NCBI GenBank assembly: GCA_964354135.1
Contig: CAYGZA010000098.1
Location: 1-18,555 of the forward strand
Direction: 5' to 3'
From: CAYGZA01 sp964354135
GTDB taxonomy: Bacteria; Planctomycetota; Planctomycetia; Pirellulales; Thermoguttaceae
Length of the DNA stretch: 18,555 bases
How positions within the stretch are numbered: the first letter of the stretch is position 1; the number at the start of each line of letters is the position of its first letter. Below, in pieces: positions 16,046-18,555 of the stretch. Both the position numbers and the translations under genes were made by a program. The notes beneath the pieces are model-generated. The model was not told the DNA's origin. It did not search any database and worked only from the letters and a program-made list of their open reading frames with translations.

Positions 16046-18151
16046 ATGAGAACCTTGATTGCTGCGGTCCTCGTTCTTGCGATTTGCACCCCAACGGCGT
16101 TCGCAAGGAAGTGGACCGACTCCACCGGGAAACATACAGTCGAGGCGGAATTCCTGGAATTCAAGGACGGGAAGGTCTGGCTGAAGAAGGAGGACGGCTC
16201 AGTCATCCCCGTGCCCATCGAGAGACTGAGCGAGGCGGATCAGCAGTTTGTCAAAGCCGACGGCGCGTCGAAAGGGGAAGCCGAACTCGTGAAAGGATTG
16301 ACGGAGATCGGTGCTCCTTCCCAGCAGGGGCCTCTGGTTTGCTTCGATCCGGCCTGGAGAGGAATCGTCGGCGGAGATGAGGACGCGACAGCTCCCCGCG
16401 GCGTCGTTCTGGCGCGCCGCTTCGGATCTGGCAGGATCGTGGCCATCTCCGAAAATGGTTTCTGGAAAGCTACCGATAGAGCCACTGACGAGACGGACAA
16501 CCTGAAACTGCTGGACAATTGCTTCCTCTGGTTGGACGTTGCGAGCAGGCGCAAGGTGGGGATCCTCCCGGGGGTCACCGGTTTTGATCATCTCTGGACG
16601 CGATGGGAAAATCGCGGTTTTGACCACCGGCCTATCCCGGCGGGGTATGACGCTGGTCAGGTCGCGGGTTACAGTGTCCTGATCGCTCCGAATACCTGGG
16701 ATCCCAGGAGCGGGAAGGAAATCGAGTCCATCAAGGCCGCTGTCCAGGGCGGAGCCGGACTTCTCATGCTGGGGTTGGGTTGGTCGTTTCCCAGGTCGAA
16801 CTGGGAATACCCCCAGAACGTGCTCGGGCGGGAGTTCGGCGTGTCCTGGCTGGCGCGCGGAGTGGTCGATCGCGCCCATAACTTAGGATTCCCCCTCGCG
16901 CCGCGGTTTCACACCTTCTACCCGCAGGTGGAACTCATCGGTCTGGATGACTCCCTGGCGACCATCCTGCAAGCTCACGAGGCCCATCCCGACGACCTGG
17001 AAGTTGCTCTCGAAAAGGATCAGGCACTTCGGCAGCGGTATTTCCAGGCTCAGCGTTGCCTTTCCGAGTTCCCCGTGTTCCTGAAGCAGCCACATCCTGT
17101 CCTGGAACGAATTGCGACTTTTCATGCCCAACTGATTTCGGACTCTCTTCTCATCAAGGGGGCGAGATACTTTCGGAAATCGCGAGTTTTCGACCCAAAG
17201 GTAGCACCCTGCATGGCGGCTGTGCGGGAACGGTTCTTCCGGACGTGGCTAGATTGCATCGAACCTACGGTATCCAAGAGGGCCGAGATCGCCCAGATCG
17301 GCCAGTTCCCACCACTCTACCGAGACATCTATGTGGACCACGGGGTGTACCTGAGTGATAATACGCGTCTCGACACCGAGCAACTCATGTTCATCAAGAA
17401 ATTCCTGAGTCTGGTACCGGGGCAACTGCACGACCTGCGAGCGATCTGCGTCCTCGACTTGCTTGGCAAACCAGGGGTGCCCTGGCCGGGTCTGCCAGCC
17501 GAAACCGACGTGTGGGATCTTTATTATGGTCTTGGCGATGTGGTAAACGTGTCCCGCGAGAAGATTACCGGTGGCCCGCTCCAGAACCAGTTTCCGGAGG
17601 AAGCCCCCGCCGTTGAGGTTCCTATCTTCACGAGCTTTCTCAGCCATGAGGTTTCTCACGTCATCAACAGCTACACGGTGGACCGGTTGCCGCGCCTTGC
17701 CTTGCGAAGGAAGCAACTGCTCGAAGCAGCAGGAAACGAACCGCGGAATTACCTTCGCAGCATGGTTGCCGCGGGAGTTTTCGTGAAGAATCCCCAGGAG
17801 TTCTTTGCCTCGATGGCCAATGAGTGGTTTGCCGACAGCACACGGACCCTGGAGTCCGGCCTGGATAAATTCGACCGGGGCTGGTGCGAGCCACTGAACC
17901 AGGCCCTGTTCTTTGCCGACGTTCTATCGGGTTCTGGGAGTCAGACCTATTTTTTCCAAACGACCCGGGCCGGTCGGCTGACAAGGACCGAGGTGGAACT
18001 GGTTCGTGACGCTTCCGGGCAGATTCTCCGGATGAAGACCCCATCCACTTCCTACACGTTTACCCTCGATGAACGGGGTAATGTGTTGACCTATTTGGCT
18101 GAGGGTGAACAAGGCCAACGAAAGGGCCAGAGGGATCGTGGGAAGCGGTGA
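16046..18151 (+). CDS. Secreted SHD1 / GATase-like / lethal-factor-type zinc metallopeptidase
   Basis: The frame is open from 15875, but the ATG at 16046 begins a clean signal peptide (MRTLIAAVLVLAICTPTAFA), giving 701 aa. Residues ~22-70 are an SHD1-type domain (RKWTDSTGKHTVEAEFLEFKD, then VWLKKEDGSVIPVPIERLSEADQQFV), common in planctomycete secreted proteins. Residues ~80-275 resemble the GATase1-like module of TCAF/M60-type proteins (GSGRIVAISENG, KVGILPGVTGF, GAGLLMLGLGWSF). Residues ~430-630 hold a zincin: HEVSH at 534-538 and NPQEFFASMANEWF with Glu585 as likely third ligand, the spacing and EFFA motif of the anthrax lethal factor-like (ATLF) peptidases. The tail ends in a short Lys/Arg/Gln-rich stretch. 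A secreted protease is likely; its target is unknown. It stands alone between repeats. Confidence 0.78.
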   Translation: MRTLIAAVLVLAICTPTAFARKWTDSTGKHTVEAEFLEFKDGKVWLKKEDGSVIPVPIERLSEADQQFVKADGASKGEAELVKGLTEIGAPSQQGPLVCFDPAWRGIVGGDEDATAPRGVVLARRFGSGRIVAISENGFWKATDRATDETDNLKLLDNCFLWLDVASRRKVGILPGVTGFDHLWTRWENRGFDHRPIPAGYDAGQVAGYSVLIAPNTWDPRSGKEIESIKAAVQGGAGLLMLGLGWSFPRSNWEYPQNVLGREFGVSWLARGVVDRAHNLGFPLAPRFHTFYPQVELIGLDDSLATILQAHEAHPDDLEVALEKDQALRQRYFQAQRCLSEFPVFLKQPHPVLERIATFHAQLISDSLLIKGARYFRKSRVFDPKVAPCMAAVRERFFRTWLDCIEPTVSKRAEIAQIGQFPPLYRDIYVDHGVYLSDNTRLDTEQLMFIKKFLSLVPGQLHDLRAICVLDLLGKPGVPWPGLPAETDVWDLYYGLGDVVNVSREKITGGPLQNQFPEEAPAVEVPIFTSFLSHEVSHVINSYTVDRLPRLALRRKQLLEAAGNEPRNYLRSMVAAGVFVKNPQEFFASMANEWFADSTRTLESGLDKFDRGWCEPLNQALFFADVLSGSGSQTYFFQTTRAGRLTRTEVELVRDASGQILRMKTPSTSYTFTLDERGNVLTYLAEGEQGQRKGQRDRGKR

Positions 18152-18172
18152 CGTACGTGTTGATGTGCTACT

Positions 18173-18187
18173 CGCACGGGTGCCCCT
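18173..18187 (+). repeat. 15-base dispersed repeat, direct copy
   Basis: CGCACGGGTGCCCCT, exactly matching the reverse complement of 15865-15879. It lies 21 bases after the stop codon of the SHD1-zincin gene. Confidence 0.6.
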
Positions 18188-18212
18188 AATCCGCGAGTCC
18201 TATACATCGTGC

Positions 18213-18285
18213 CACTGCTTGCGCGCTGCCGGCCAATGCGTTGCAGCCGGCCTGAAGACTTCCTTCCGGCAGCGGGCAAGCAGTG
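18213..18285. repeat. Long palindromic element (20-bp arms)
   Basis: The arm at 18213-18232 (starting CACTGCTTGC) and the arm at 18266-18285 (ending GCAAGCAGTG) are inverted copies matching at 19 of 20 positions, separated by 33 bases. The arms resemble palindromes common between planctomycete genes. It could also end transcription of the zincin gene, but no T-run follows. Confidence 0.65.
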
Positions 18286-18371
18286 CGGGTCGAGCTGCCG
18301 ACTCCGATTCAATCCACGGGCCGGATAGAGCGGTCGGGAGTCTTTGATTGGCCAAGGGCCTTTCTTGTCGT

Positions 18372-18488
18372 TTATCTTACCAGGCGCCATCCCGATCCGT
18401 CCACGCTCAGGGCGGTGTGGTCCTTGTAGCGGTTGTACAGGGCGTGCATTTCGTCGATGGTGTCGAAGTAGCCGACGATGTGGGTAGC
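18372..18488 (-). pseudogene. 38-codon C-terminal remnant of an unrecognised gene
   Basis: On the minus strand a coding-like stretch reads THIVGYFDTIDEM, then HALYNRYKDHTALSVDG, then SGWRLVR and a TAA at 18372-18374. Its amino-acid composition is that of a real protein, unlike the shadow frames here. It has no start codon before an in-frame TAG a few codons upstream. Its 5' limit coincides with the repeat copy at 18488-18502. I do not recognise the family. It may be the end of a gene broken by the repeat. Confidence 0.4.
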
Positions 18489-18502
18489 GCACGGGTGCCT
18501 CT
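18488..18502 (+). repeat. 15-base dispersed repeat, diverged direct copy
   Basis: CGCACGGGTGCCTCT differs from 18173-18187 at one position. It abuts the upstream limit of the gene remnant at 18372-18488 and is followed by a hairpin. Confidence 0.5.
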
Positions 18503-18507
18503 AGTGT

Positions 18508-18530
18508 CCCGTCAATCTTCGATTGACGGG
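18508..18530. repeat. Perfect hairpin next to the dispersed repeat
   Basis: CCCGTCAATC (18508-18517) and GATTGACGGG (18521-18530) are exact inverted copies around a three-base TTC loop. No T-run follows, so it is more likely part of a repeat element than a terminator. Confidence 0.6.
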
Positions 18531-18555
18531 TGACGCGGAATCGTGTTTCATGGGG

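Noticed and set aside
15600..16218. Minus-strand frames of 130 and 202 codons in the gap after glgC
   Set aside because: They run through palindromic repeats and give low-complexity products; such frames are typical false calls in repeat-rich spacers.

Overview
The window looks like a piece of a high-GC Planctomycetota chromosome (my best guess is a Pirellulales/Thermoguttaceae-type genome; inferred from gene content, not from a marker gene). The indications are several large secreted enzymes with Sec signal peptides, a PQQ-type beta-propeller protein with an embedded methyltransferase domain, an SHD1-domain secreted protein, the C-terminal part of an SPL-type radical SAM protein, and intergenic spaces full of palindromic repeats.

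Region 1 (1-9857) is a set of predicted exported hydrolases and related proteins. It starts with the 3' part of a large glycoside-hydrolase-like gene (3-1961, +). A convergent gene for an exported PHP-type metallophosphoesterase follows (1995-3353, -). Then come three co-directional genes: a neutral-ceramidase-like hydrolase (3755-5068), an exported carbon-nitrogen hydrolase with an N-terminal beta-sandwich (5201-6571) and a propeller-methyltransferase-propeller protein (6771-9857). Together they suggest periplasmic or extracellular breakdown of a complex organic substrate. A hairpin with a short T-rich tail (9911-9942) probably ends this set.

Region 2 (10109-13612, all -) has a tRNA-Arg(UCG) gene and, on its 5' side, three genes that look AT-richer than their neighbours and foreign in style. 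In transcription order they are a small PD-(D/E)XK-like protein with a Q-x-K active-site variant (13612-13136), a PD-(D/E)XK nuclease-family protein (13041-11746), and a protein whose two halves resemble nucleotide-modification-associated domains Nmad2 and Nmad3 (11674-10376). I regard this as the best candidate in the window for an undescribed system: possibly a modified-base-sensing, type IV-like restriction module. That is an inference.

Region 3 (13736-18555) has a truncated SPL-family radical SAM gene (13736-14038, -) facing away from an intact glgC (14192-15478, +). A 567-base repeat-rich gap follows, then a secreted SHD1 / GATase-like / lethal-factor-type zinc metallopeptidase gene (16046-18151, +) that is bracketed by an inverted exact 15-base repeat. 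The last 400 bases hold palindromes and a 38-codon remnant of an unrecognised gene (18372-18488, -). All family assignments are from reading the translated sequence; no database search was run.
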